Source of the DNA: Vesta saturnalis
Taxonomy: Eukaryota > Arthropoda > Insecta > Coleoptera > Lampyridae
Direction of reading: 5' to 3'
Assembly (NCBI GenBank): GCA_036346205.1
Contig: JARFJB010002472.1
Location: forward strand, 7,622,001-7,686,000
Length of the DNA: 64,000 nucleotides
How positions within the stretch are numbered: position 1 is the first letter of the stretch; every line of letters starts with the position of its first letter. The notes beneath the pieces were generated by a model that had not been told where the DNA came from, did no database searches, and saw only the letters and a list, made by a program, of their open reading frames with translations. This document shows positions 1 through 9,916 of this stretch, piece after piece. The translations under genes and the position numbers were made by a program.

Positions 1-1
1 T

Positions 2-136
2 ACCGCCGTGGATGTTAAAAGAATCGAAGTAGATTCAAGTCAAGCCGATATCCAGCAGCAGCCGCCACCGTACTGTTTGCTTCGTGTAAGCACCGACCTG
101 TTATTCACCGTCGAAGAGTCCATCGCGATCGTGTGA
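2..136 (+). CDS. 3' end of an unidentified ORF running in from the window edge
   Basis: Frame 2 is open from the first base to a TGA at 134-136 (44 codons, ending in VEESIAIV). The GC content is clearly above that of the DNA that follows. No family is recognised. It could be the last exon of a host gene or the end of a transposon ORF. There is no start inside the window, and the 3' flank carries a tandem duplication and later an AATAAA at about 660, which would fit a 3' untranslated region. Confidence is low because 44 codons is short. Confidence 0.2.
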   Translation, partial: TAVDVKRIEVDSSQADIQQQPPPYCLLRVSTDLLFTVEESIAIV

Positions 137-1096
137 TAACGCGCACCACCTCGCACCGGGCAACCTAAAGTTTAATCCTGTACTGCCATTGATAGACACG
201 TAAGTTGTAAAGTTATAAAATCTGACAATTTACAATCAAACACTACAGAACGTAAATAACGCCGGGCTGAGTCTCCAGGAGTTATACCAAGTACACTAAC
301 ACCTAGAGTGCCACGCAGGGTAGATCCCGACGTCACTCGCAAATACAAAGTACACTAACACCTAGAGTGCTACGCAGGGTAGGTCCCGACGTCATTCGCA
401 AACACTTAAGGTTGAAGGGTTGTTACAGAGCTGTAAAGACCTGCGACCTTTCTCTTAGTCTATCCAGTTAAGACAGGCCGTCGCCTACGTCTTCTGAGTA
501 TTACTGAGATCCGCTCGAAACTCATACATACAATACATACAGACAAACACAATAACCGTACACGGTGTCTTTAATCGCAGGAGAGTACACCCGAAACCTG
601 TTGTATAAATTTGTAGTCAATATAACCATCGCAAACACCTAGTGTGATATCGTTTGTAAATAAATTAGATAGTACGTAAATTATCCAATATTTACCTTAA
701 ACCTATTAAAGTCGTTTTAGAGTAGTTTTAATATCAAGTATTTTGTTCCCTTGATTGATTGTAGATAATTAGACTTAGTATCGAAATCCGTAATTAATTC
801 CGTTAGATAAATAATCTAATTGTCTAATCAAACCAAAATATTTGGGATACTTTCACTCAAGATGAGTGTCAAAACTTAATAAGTACGATGCCCAAAAGAA
901 TTCAAGCCGTAATTAAAAATAAAGGCGACGTCACACAGTGGTAAAGGTTTTTGGATTTTGCATATTTTCCTTGTTTTTAACAATTAATGTTGTTACAAAT
1001 GATAATGAAAATAAATACTTGAATTAAATTTACCGTGAATTAGCATAATTTTATTTAAAAAAAATTATTGGTGGGGCAATTGAGATGGAACGGCTC

Positions 1097-1097
<1 letters not shown>
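137..1097. other. non-coding flank, possible 3' UTR or LTR-like stretch
   Basis: No ORF is supported. The first 500 bases are GC-richer than the rest and contain the 59-bp duplication listed separately. A TATA-like TATAAAT lies near 603 and AATAAA near 660. These could be parts of an LTR or of a 3' untranslated region, but no matching partner LTR is seen in the window. Confidence 0.3.
290..407 (+). repeat. 59-bp direct tandem duplication (two copies)
   Basis: Copies 290-348 and 349-407 begin AGTACACTAACACCTAGAGT and differ at only a few positions, each including GATCCCGACGTCA or GGTCCCGACGTCA. The pair is recent or under constraint. Short duplications of this sort are typical of LTR U3 regions and minisatellites. 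No function is claimed. Confidence 0.9.

Positions 1098-1182
<85 letters not shown>
1098..1182. repeat. (TA)n microsatellite
   Basis: About 85 bases of nearly pure TA with one TG interruption. Any ORF through it is artefactual. Confidence 0.98.
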
Positions 1183-1185
<3 letters not shown>

Positions 1186-1316
1186 ACAGAAATGTTAAAT
1201 TAGTTGTCTTTCACGTTCGTGAAGGATTTACAGAATGTGCTACTGTTCAATGCAGATAGGTCTATCTTTACTGATTCGGGAATGCTTTTGAATTTTGAGT
1301 TTACAACGGAACTGCC

Positions 1317-1318
<2 letters not shown>

Positions 1319-1400
<82 letters not shown>
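1319..1400. repeat. (TA)n microsatellite
   Basis: About 80 bases of TA. It is separated from the 1098-1182 tract by about 136 bases of unique sequence that includes the perfect inverted repeat TTCACG-TT-CGTGAA near 1209-1222. Confidence 0.98.
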
Positions 1401-1401
<1 letters not shown>

Positions 1402-1796
1402 TGCATCACAATTTTGATGGTATAAGGGAGAGTGTGCCTTGAGAATTGCATCAGTAGGGAAATCTACATCTGATGATAAATAACTGCTATCATCAGGAGA
1501 TGCTGTCCATTTTTTTATATCGTGGCAAAACTGATGTAATTGCGCAACTTTTAGTTCTTCTACAAAACATTTTTCACATATTTTCTTTAAATTTAAAAAC
1601 TTTTCACATATCGTCACTCCTGTTTCATACTTTTTCGCTAGGACGTTACACTCCTTTTCACTATAATCACCTCGCCCGTAACCGCCTCATGTTGGGCATC
1701 GAATACTAATGCCGAAAATTCTTGCTTCAAGCGTTCCACCGCTGTTCTCAGGTCGGTTGCTTTAGTCCATTGCTCTTGAGCGTATGACATCCACAT
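1401..1796 (-). pseudogene. broken ORF of unknown family
   Basis: Read leftward from an ATG at 1796 the sequence gives a plausible soluble protein (reading such as EQWTKATDLRTAVERLKQE). It is interrupted by two stops near 1620-1650, then reopens as a charged stretch with ICEKFLNLKKICEKC and ends in the TA microsatellite. The family is not recognised. It has the same orientation as the P-loop fragment to its right, so both may come from one larger element; that is inference. Confidence 0.3.
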
Positions 1797-1944
1797 GTTT
1801 TACACAGCACTCACTACGCATTACACTATTTTCTTATATTATTAGTCTAAACTCCCCACTATGTTACATTAGTGCAAATATGAACCATGTAATTGATTAA
1901 AATCAGGCATTAGCTATTTTTTTTTAATTATGGTTCTGGCACTA

Positions 1945-2346
1945 TATTTTTTAGATAAGACGCGAACCGACTATTTTTAGCTATGACGCGTCCACCTTTT
2001 AGTGAGGACATAAACCGGCTATTTTTAGTTATGATACAACCACCTTTTAGCGAGGACGTGAACCAGACGTCTGTCTAGCACAGACACGAACCACACATAT
2101 CTGGTTATCTCCTTTTGTGACATATTTGCGTAGCAGAGATTCAAACCACACATGTGTTTGGTCACCTACCATTTTTTAATAATGACTCGCACCAGCTATT
2201 TTTAATGATGGTGCTGTCGCTATAATTTTTAGCTAAGACGCGAACCGACTATTTTTAGCTATGACGTGACCACCTTTTACTGCAGTCATGCACCGACCAG
2301 TTTTAGCTATGGTACACCACATTTTAGCGAGGACGCGAACCAGCTA
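1945..2346 (+). repeat. degenerate short-unit tandem repeat
   Basis: Variants of a roughly 26-base unit (ATTTTTAGCTATGACGCGAA and similar) recur through this stretch. A block at about 1953-2000 is nearly repeated at about 2229-2278. The middle (about 2070-2180) is the most diverged. Units alternate between GACGCGAACC and CACCTTTTAG endings, giving a higher-order period near 52-54. Confidence 0.7.
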
Positions 2347-2651
2347 TCATCTGACCCCCAAGGTGACCTTGCAAATATAGTGACTTTTTCAAATCTAGTA
2401 AGTTTTCTAGCGACTTTTTGGGTTAGGATCGGCCTTGTATTACTACGCATATCAGGTAAACCCTTCTGAAATTCCACTGAGAGATCTTTGAATAATGGCT
2501 GCCACTAGCTGTAAAACCAGATAATTGTTTCAAAAGCTGTATCGCAGACAGTTTCGATATGTTTTAAAAAATCAACGATAAAATACGATTTCCCACAACC
2601 CCATGGCCCCCCTACCATTGCCGAAAAGGCATACTTAAACTGACCCTCCAT
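2300..2651 (-). pseudogene. P-loop NTPase fragment, transposon/virus-type
   Basis: From an ATG at 2651 the minus strand reads MEGQFKYAFSAMVGGPWGCG followed by KSYF. GPWGCGKS is a good Walker A motif, followed by a hydrophobic helix and IIWFYS. An in-frame TAG near 2507 interrupts it where an acidic residue would be expected, and the frame continues with WQPLF to about 2300. From memory, this arrangement (GPxGxGKS, then IIWxYSEWQPL) resembles P-loop proteins carried by large invertebrate mobile or virus-like elements; that assignment is unverified. No Walker B or partner genes are seen, so it is a fragment. Confidence 0.4.
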
Positions 2652-3945
2652 CTCGAAACGCTAAACTATAGTAAAGGTCCCTCTGTTACTATCGTCGTTT
2701 AAATACCAAATGAAAAATCTGTAGTCACAGATATATTCTACCTGTTATCGTGCTTATCTTTTATCATCAAATAATCCTATTGTTGTTATCTTTTAAATAT
2801 TTACCAAAAGCCAACAAGTGTTTTTTAAACCGTACATTAGTAGTAATTTGAGTGTGTGTGTACGCGCGTGAGTGCGTGCGTGCGTGTGTGTGTGTACAAA
2901 ACTCTTGAATATTCAAGGCTAACTGGCTTTACACGCTCAAGGTAACAATCATTTTAAATGTATGTGAATAATAAACGTCGTTTTACATAAATTCATATAT
3001 GTAAAGTCGCTCTAACGAGTCTACGAAAGGGAAAGGTAAATACGAATGGCACCAAGGGTAATAGAGATAATTAGGCTTGTTTGTATATTTACACTCTAAA
3101 AATTACTTACTTAATGATCGGGAAACTAATAGCCAGTTTTATATTAACTATTCACACACAACGGGTTTATGCCAATAAAGATTTTAATGTGTTATTATCC
3201 TTATAGGAGGAGGAGGGCGTCACAAACCAACTCTGCAATAGTATCAACTGTTATTCTACAGACTTGATCTCAACTCATTTGTATAGTTAATTAGATAAAA
3301 GTATGAGTGTTACGCAATTTTTTAATTAATAACATTATGCGGATACGTATTTGTGGGTTTTAAACTTTGTAGTTATTGATTCCCATATAATAATAAACCA
3401 TTAAAACCTTTTGTCTTTTTATTTCCACTATAGCAATTTGGTATTTTGAATTGTGACTGATTTTGAGCAAGCAAGGTGTAATTAATTAAACCAAATCAGT
3501 ATTTTTGAACCGTAAGCTAGTTTTCGCAAACTGTAAGTTATGATCTGATTTTATTGAGATTGATTTAGTTGATTGATTGATTGACTGAGGTTGATCTGAT
3601 TGATTGATTTGATCGAGAATGATTTGTTTGAGATTGATATGATTAATTATTTAATTTGATTTGATGAATTGATTTGTTTGTTTGAGAAAGAGCCGAAATA
3701 GAAACGTATAAACGAGAAAGGAGAGAAAGAGAGAGATGTGCATGATCAACTTCTATTACAGAAAACGCTCGCTACTTAAAAATACACCGCTAGAAGGTAC
3801 CACAAACCAACCCTAATTAGTGTTAGAAATATACCACTAGATGGTACCACCTTTATTACAGAAAAAAATATTCGTTAGTCCATACACCACGGGATGGCGC
3901 TACAAACAGATTCAAATATCGCAAGAAAGAGTGAAATACAAATTC
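2652..3945. other. intergenic, low-complexity stretches only
   Basis: No coding potential is seen. Notable pieces are a GT/GC-alternating tract at about 2848-2896, a TGAT-rich cryptic repeat at about 3545-3690, a GA-rich tract at about 3714-3736, and three loose copies of an ATACACCRCTAGAWGGTACCAC-like motif at about 3782-3895. The first two copies are close matches; the third is more diverged. Confidence 0.5.
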
Positions 3946-3948
3946 AAA

Positions 3949-4290
3949 TTTCCCGCCGTAACCAATCAGAATGAAGAGCCTTAGGCCTCCAATCAGAGCT
4001 CAGAGACTGTGTGGTGATTAAGGACCAATCATAAACCAGAGAGGCGGACGCACGCACGACCAATCAGGTAAAAGGGGCATGGACTGTCCTTAGGTTCACC
4101 ATTTGCCTACCCTCCAGGGGCGGAACTGCCAAAAAGGCTCTTAATACAACCCAAAGGTCTCTAATTAAGGGTGAAAATTCCATCAAGGGGCTGAAAATGA
4201 CCCCGATAAGAAGCTGTCAAAAAGGGGGCGGGAAATGGGCGGGTGAGTGGGCTTGGCCTATGACGTCACAAAAAACAAAATGGCGGCCAA
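3949..4290 (+). promoter_or_regulatory. promoter-like block: CCAAT x4, E2F x2, GC boxes, CRE, YY1/ATG
   Basis: Seen directly: TTTCCCGC at 3949-3956; CCAAT at 3962, 3989, 4024 and 4060 (spacings 27, 35 and 36); GGGGCGGG at 4225-4232 overlapping GCGGGAAA at 4228-4235; GGGCGGG at 4237-4243; palindromic TGACGTCA at 4261-4268; AAAATGGCGGC at 4277-4287. These match the established NF-Y, E2F, Sp1, CREB and YY1 consensus sites. The ATG at 4280 would start MAAKVPIFYSYKP before entering the TA microsatellite. The block is far GC-richer than its surroundings. It could be a real TATA-less promoter cut off by the transposon to its right, or a dispersed repeat. Confidence 0.45.
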
Positions 4291-4315
4291 GGTGCCCATA
4301 TTCTACTCATATAAA

Positions 4316-4318
<3 letters not shown>

Positions 4319-4360
<42 letters not shown>
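4319..4360. repeat. (TA)n microsatellite, left flank of mariner-like element
   Basis: About 40 bases of TA directly abut the left end of the mariner-like element. A matching TA tract lies at its right end. Confidence 0.95.
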
Positions 4361-4361
<1 letters not shown>

Positions 4362-4755
4362 CAGTGATGATAGTCTTACCCCCTTTAATCTCCGTTACTG
4401 AAGACAAAATTGAAAAACGCGTGGACACGTCAATTTTATTTCAAACGAGGTGTTTTAACAAAAATTGTCATTTCATTTTGATAGCTACCCTCCATTTTTT
4501 AAATAGCAAGGGGGTCCTGCAGTACATCATTGGAAAAGGTTTTAAAAGTAGAATTAAAATTATCATTTTAATTTTTTAAATAAAATACAAATAAAAATAA
4601 ACAAACAAATAATATTAAATTAAATCTTCAAAAATAAATGAACTGGACAAATTATTCTAATTAACAACTTAATTACTGCAGGAGGTGTTCAAAATGTTCT
4701 CCATTTAATTCCTGGCAGAAGTAGATTTTTGTTTGGTTTCCTCCTAACACTTTAT
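4361..4755 (+). repeat. left terminal inverted repeat
   Basis: Pairs with 6115-6507 in inverted orientation. The inner part (about 4678-4740) is the reverse complement of the transposase C-terminal codons. A few indels distinguish the arms. Confidence 0.85.
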
Positions 4756-5109
4756 TTTAAGCTCAGTTGTCTCCTGGTTAATAACAATCTATTCCTTTAA
4801 GATCCTCAACAATACCAAATCAGGTACACGGGTTTTACTTTCATATGGGACAATCTATTAACAAAGTTTATTTAATTTTTATTCTTACTTATTGCCGAAT
4901 AAATACATTGTAGGTAAGAAAGTATCATTGTTAGAAAACTTTTTTTAAACAATCTAGTTGGCGTGTCTAGTTTTTGACAAGTATTGTCAACAATAACAAA
5001 CATTTAGCACTATTGAGTCCAAACAATATTGACAACAGCAAAGCGTAATTATTAACAATTGGTGAGTTTTGGTGGTACCCTGTAAATTTTTGTATTCCAA
5101 ACAGACAAA

Positions 5110-6185
5110 ATGGTACAACCTCGTGGTTTAGTGGAAAAATGTGAAGCCGTTCTAATATTTAGTGAAGCTGGCCGTAACTTTCATGAAGCGGTAAGAATAT
5201 TTAATGAACGTTTTCCGGATCGTCCAATTGATCGACATTACTATAGACTACTCATCAACAAATTTTTTGAAACTGGTTCTGTCGAAAACAAAAAACGGGT
5301 TGGTAGAAATAAGACTTCTGAGAAAAAACAAGTAGATATTGTATCCCAATTTGTAATAAATCCATCCAGTTCAAGCAGAAATGTTGCTCGCAAATGCGAA
5401 GTAAGTCACTCGACCGTTTTAAGCACTTTAAAGAAGCAAAAATTTCACCCATATAAAATAAAAATGGTGCATGAATTGACAGAGGATGATCCAGATCGAC
5501 GAATGCAATATTGTGAAATTATGGATAATAATATTACACAAGATTCAAATTACTTACAACATATTTGTTTTTCCGATGAAGCTACATTCTATTTAAACGG
5601 TCATGTACATCGACAAAACATAAGATATTGGTCTGACGAAAATCCTCGATTGTTTCGAGAGTGCCACACACAATACCCAACTAAATTAAATGTTTGCGCA
5701 GGTATACTAGGGAATCACATTATAGGCCCTTTTTTTATCGAAGGTAACTTAACGGGGGATAGCTACCTTAACCTATTGGAAACACAAATAATCCCTGCAA
5801 TTAATGATGTAGTTAGAACCAACCCAGGTGAATTAACTCAAGATATTGTTTTTCAACAAGATGGAGCTACGCCATATTACGCTGCTCGAGTTCGAAATTT
5901 TTTAAACAATTTATATCCGAGGAAATGGATTGGGCATCGTGGGTTCATTGAGTGGCCACCTAGGTCACCAGATATGACTCCTATGGATTTTTTCCTATGG
6001 GTTACCTTAAATCCAAAGTGTATGCGAGCCAGTTGATGACACTTGATGAACTTCGTCAAAAAATATTTCAAGAATGCAACAGAATTGATATGCAGACCCT
6101 ACAAAGGGTTAGGGAGGAAATCAAACAAAGAATCTACTTCTGCCAGGAAGTAAATGGAGAACATTTTGAACACCTCCTGCAGTAA
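5110..6185 (+). pseudogene. mariner-like (DD41D) transposase, one frameshift
   Basis: It cuts and re-joins its own element at TA sites. It starts at ATG 5110 with an N-terminal helix-turn-helix region of the type fused to such transposases (residues about 8-60) and a second helix-turn-helix (SSSRNVARKCEVSHSTVLST) near residue 85-105. Catalytic residues: FSDEATF near residue 155; QQDGATPYY near 250; PDMTPMDFF near 293. The 41 residues between the second and third aspartates give a DD41D signature (rosa-like group). At about 6000 one G is missing after FFLW, shifting the frame; the remaining 62 codons follow in the +1 frame to TAA at 6183-6185. Otherwise full length at about 358 residues, so recently inactivated. 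Confidence 0.85.
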
Positions 6186-6503
6186 TTAAGTTGTTAATTA
6201 GAATAATTTGTCCAGTTCATTTATTTTTGAAGGTTTAATTTAATATTATTTGTTTGTTATTTTTATTTGTATTTTATTTAAAAAATTAAAATGTAAATTT
6301 TTGAATTCTTCTTTAAAATCTTTTCCAACGATGTATCGCACGACCCCTTGCTATTAAAAAAATGGAGGGGTAGTTGTAAAAGGAGGGTGAAAGGGCGACA
6401 ATTTTTTTGTAAAAACACCTCGTTTGAAATAAAATTGACGTATCCGAGCGTTTCAATTTTGTCTTCAGTAACGGAGATTAAAGGGGGTAAGACTTATCAT
6501 CCG

Positions 6504-6507
<4 letters not shown>
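6115..6507 (-). repeat. right terminal inverted repeat
   Basis: Inverted copy of the left arm. It contains the transposase stop codon and the last roughly 22 codons on the plus strand. Confidence 0.85.

Positions 6508-6552
<45 letters not shown>
6507..6552. repeat. (TA)n microsatellite, right flank of mariner-like element
   Basis: Continuation of the TA tract split by the mariner-like insertion. It also marks the truncation point of the Harbinger fragment to its right. Confidence 0.95.
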
Positions 6553-6555
<3 letters not shown>

Positions 6556-7234
6556 CTATTCAAAAGGTATTACCTGAACATTCAAAGAAAAATATCCTTT
6601 TCTGTTTTTAAAAACTTCTCGATTCCCACCTCCTGGGTTAGATATTTTTATATGAGTGCAATCGATGCACCCAGCCACAGAAGGAAAATGTGCAATCTCA
6701 TAAAATTTGGCAACATTGTTACGTTGTCCTGCTGCAGTAGCAGGAAACATAATGTAATTTTGTAAATTCTGTGCTAATAACACTTAGATCTTTGCAATCG
6801 TTCTTGACACTGACGATTGACTTACTCACGTAAATCTCCACTCACAATCTGCAATACTAAAAATAAATTAATACTTGACTGCATTAATATTCAATTAACA
6901 AACCTGGAAGTTACCTGTAGCAAAATAACGCAAACAAATAATTGGAGGTAATGGCAAATCTCGGTTACTTTGCAAAAAAGGATTATTTTCTACTATGGGA
7001 ACAATTATATCTTTGACAATTTCTTTCCTAAATCGGTACCGTTTGCGAAATTGTTCGTTTGAATAAAATTCAATTGGGTTATCCATATCCCTGATCCATA
7101 TGAATGATACAAAATTAATTATACTTCAATTATTACTTAACCAATTAGTACCTTTTAGGTAGCCTTCTCTGTCCTAGTAATTCATCTGGTTGTGCCTCCC
7201 AATCTTGAAAGTATTCATCAAAATAATTATCCAT
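6556..7234 (-). pseudogene. PIF/Harbinger transposase, 5' part with two introns
   Basis: Minus-strand exon 1 (7234-7152) begins MDNYFDEYFQDW. A 61-base GT-AG gap leads in frame to exon 2 (7090-6904), with FYSNEQFRKRYRFRKEIVKD and LPPIICLRYFATGNFQ. A second GT-AG gap (6903-6849) leads to exon 3 (6848-6574), starting IVSGDLR and containing VAGCIDCTHIKI, GGNREVFKNRKGYFSLNVQ and then a GT donor. AGCIDCTHI and NRKGYFSLNVQ are typical of the DDE_Tnp_4 (Harbinger) catalytic domain. Exon 3 has a frameshift after GDLR and a stop near VLLAQN. The C-terminal half is lost at the TA microsatellite. Confidence 0.8.
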
Positions 7235-7306
7235 AATTACGTAATTATTTTTGGAAAAAGTTAATTGTTAAATATTTTTTTAAATTTAATCTTGTTTTCT
7301 GTTTAA
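7235..7306. other. short spacer ending in TTAA
   Basis: The spacer between the Harbinger remnant and the piggyBac-like element ends with TTAA at 7303-7306, the piggyBac target site. Confidence 0.5.
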
Positions 7307-9504
7307 CCCTAGGATGAATAAACCGGGCCTCTCAGGTCCGGAGAGATTTTGGTTACTCGTAATTTGCATAAAATAGTTTCAATCGGCTTGAGCATTCAGG
7401 TATGTTCTAAACACGTCTTTATTCTACACACACTTGATTTAAAAAACATTCAAGCGTATTTAGAAATCGAAAAATAAATCTTCTCCATTGGTACCCCGTA
7501 CTTACATAAACCGGGCCTCCCAAGCCCGCGTACAACTAATTGCTATAAAACCAGTTTGAAGGCTGATAGATATTATAAGTTGTCAAGCACTGCTGCTCGG
7601 AATTATACGTATCTGTGCAAGTTAAAACCTGCATTACTGCTGGATGTATAATAGTAGGCGTGGCTGATTTTCATTCAGTTGTAATAAAAGTTGCATTGAG
7701 TGAACTTGTGAAACACATATGATAATGGCGTCAAAAAATAATGTGAAAAGCTTGAGATTTGGTGAGCGTGTCTATGAAGAAAGAGTGTCGCAGTAGGCAG
7801 CTGAAAGTGATGATCTGCTTTCTGAAGACAGTGGTGTATCAGAAGCAGAAAATGACGACACAGAAGACACAAATGTCGAATTGGTTTCTGACGAGTATTC
7901 TGGATCCAGTTCTGATGATGTTGACGATAATTCAGATAACGAGATGACAGAGATGACGATATTGGTAATTCTTCAACGAAGTGTTACATTGCTGCAAGTA
8001 GTCTGGATTGGAGTTTTGAACCTCAAAAAAAAAAAAAATCGGCGTGCGCCAGAACTAGTAAGGAAACATATTGCTGGAACACCAAACGAAGCGTTTTAGT
8101 TTTTTTAAACTCCAGTTATTGTGAACAGTACTAATTTAGAGGGGAGACGTGTTTGTGAAGCAAAAGGAAAACCGTGGAAAGATGTAACTGTTGATGAATT
8201 TCTTGCATTCTATGGTTTACCTATTCATGCGAGAGTGGACAGAAGCTGGGATGTTCCTCCGAGAGAACTGTTTTGTAGTGAATTTGCCATTCCTATATAT
8301 TGAGCTACAATGTCTATATTTCGCTTTGAAGAAATACGAAGATTCGCGAGATTTCACAAGAGAACCCGGAATGTGCGTTTGGAAACCTGTAAGTTAGCAA
8401 TGGTGTCCTACATTTTGGATTTATTCATTCAGCAATGCAAAACCTGCGTCATACAGGATACTAACGTAACTATTGATGCACAACTCGCTGGTTTTAGAGG
8501 TAGATGCAAATTCGTTCCATATATGCCAATTAAACCGGCAAAATATGGACTAAGTCTGGTTATCCTATGGATGGTTTAGTTTATGTTGGTTGCCAACCCG
8601 GAGAACTTCCACATAAAAACCTGGGGCTTGAAGCAGTACAAACTCTTGTGTGTGGCATTCATAATCCTTCACAAATGTTCCGCTAGCAATGTATGTGTTG
8701 GATAAAAATACTTCTGTTGTGAGTACACTACGTCAGAATAAGCGTGACATTCCGAAAGAAATGAAAGTCTCAAAAGATCGTGTAGTCTGTTCTCAATTGT
8801 TTTGTTTTCACAATAACGTATTCATGGTAATCGATGCACGTAAAAAGAACAAATGCGTAATTTTACTAAGCACCATACACCACGGCGCATCTATCAATGA
8901 GGAAGCCTGAAATAATTACTCATAATCAAACAAAGGGCGGTGTTGAGGTTATGGATCAAATGGTGTTGACATACACGTGCAATAGGCAAAGTAAACGATA
9001 GCCCGTGAAATTTTTCTTCAACATCATTGATGTTGCAGCAGCAACGCATGTATAGTCTTTACGAAGGAACATCCAAACTGCAACATAATCGTAACTCACA
9101 AACGCAGATTGTTTTTGAAAAATTTAGCAAAGGAACTAGCGATACCACATATGCAGAGAAGATCTAATAACACTAACCTACGGTGTAGTGTTCGAGAGTG
9201 TCTAAGCACACAAGAGAAGGAGATGCTCAGTGTGCCCCGCAAATATTGATCGTAAGAGCATAGTGTATTAGTTGTAAAAATAATATCTGTAATGAGCATA
9301 GTATTAGAATGTGCACTAAATGCATCTCTAATCCCTAAAAAAATTTTAAGCAATAATGTTCACTTTCGTATTTAATCTCACGTTTATAATGTATATAAAT
9401 AAATAAAGTTTTACTTCAATAACTTTGTTTCTATTCGGACTATACGTGGTTTTATATAATGGATCTCAGAAGCCCGGATTATGTAAATGCCGATATTTCA
9501 TTGG
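7307..9504 (+). mobile_element. piggyBac-like element
   Basis: The left end reads TTAA then CCCTAGGATG, the classic piggyBac target plus terminal CCCT. A subterminal motif ATAAACCGGGCCTC occurs at about 7319 and again at about 7506, with an inverted counterpart (GAAGCCCGGATTATG) at about 9470. A TTAA at 9505-9508 follows a degraded right terminus, so the right boundary is tentative. The transposase remnant is inside in plus orientation. Confidence 0.7.
7719..9070 (+). pseudogene. piggyBac transposase pseudogene
   Basis: It starts MIMASKNNVK with an acidic N-terminus (SEDSGVSEAENDD, SSSDDVDDNSDNE) interrupted by a TAG near 7795. The core reads VDRSWDVPPRELF, RATMSIFRFEEIRRF and NVTIDAQLAGFRGRCKF across several frames. 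First catalytic Asp region: TIDAQL is present. The second (ADNYFTS block) is missing through a deletion of about nine codons near 8685. The third region reads KGGVEVMDQM, where the usual first Asp is Glu. Several frameshifts and stops (about 7795, 8395, 8555, 8685, 8908) make it inactive. Confidence 0.85.
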
Positions 9505-9715
9505 TTAAGTAACATAGAATTAAGAAAGATTCGAAAATAATTTCTTTAAATAACTTGTACAGAATTTATTCACCTACATTATTGGTAATAGAACATGTGG
9601 CAAACACTTGTAAGTATTTTAAAATCTTTGATCGCCAAAAATGTATTACGTTTGTAAATGAGCATGCCGAGGAGCTCCTCAAGGACGGCCTATAAATACG
9701 GGCATATATTTAAAG

Positions 9716-9916
9716 ATGCATATACAGATCCATAAATTCCTTACAATAGGTCACACTCAGAACGAAGGTGATTCCATGCACGTCACTATTGAGCGCCAGA
9801 AGCGTTGGGTGGCCCTATTTTCGTACCTTCCCACAGGTCTCCTATTTTCAAACTGGCCAAGAAAGAAGGTAAACCTTATATTGCCAAAACTCCGAGTTGT
9901 ACCACGGATTCTATAG
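9716..9916 (+). pseudogene. DUF7869-like transposon-protein fragment
   Basis: The frame reads HKFLTIGHTQNEGDSMHVTI followed by ERQKR, a very characteristic block of DUF7869-type proteins found in many insect repeats. It then shifts frame: LAKKEGKPYIAKT follows in another frame at about 9858-9897. Upstream there is only a TATAAATA near 9690 and no matching exon. It is an isolated exon-sized remnant of a repetitive gene. The family name is from memory of the motif. Confidence 0.5.

Larger units (their letters stand above)
4361..6507 (+). mobile_element. mariner-like DD41D element with about 395-bp terminal inverted repeats
   Basis: The left arm (4361 to about 4755) and right arm (about 6115-6507) are inverted copies of each other, ending in GATGATA(A)GTCTTACCCC. 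Both ends abut TA repeats, consistent with TA-target insertion into a microsatellite. The right arm includes the last part of the transposase reading frame, so the left arm carries an antisense copy of that coding end. Element length is about 2.15 kb, longer than classic 1.3-kb mariners. The exact termini are uncertain by about 5 bases because of the TA tracts and small indels. Confidence 0.85.

Noticed and set aside
1068..1617. ORFs with long Tyr-Ile runs
   Set aside because: Products of TA microsatellites; only the non-repeat part at 1401-1796 is kept as a broken ORF.
9684..9700. TATAAATA as a promoter for the 9716 fragment
   Set aside because: The downstream frame is a broken transposon exon, so a promoter role is unsupported.
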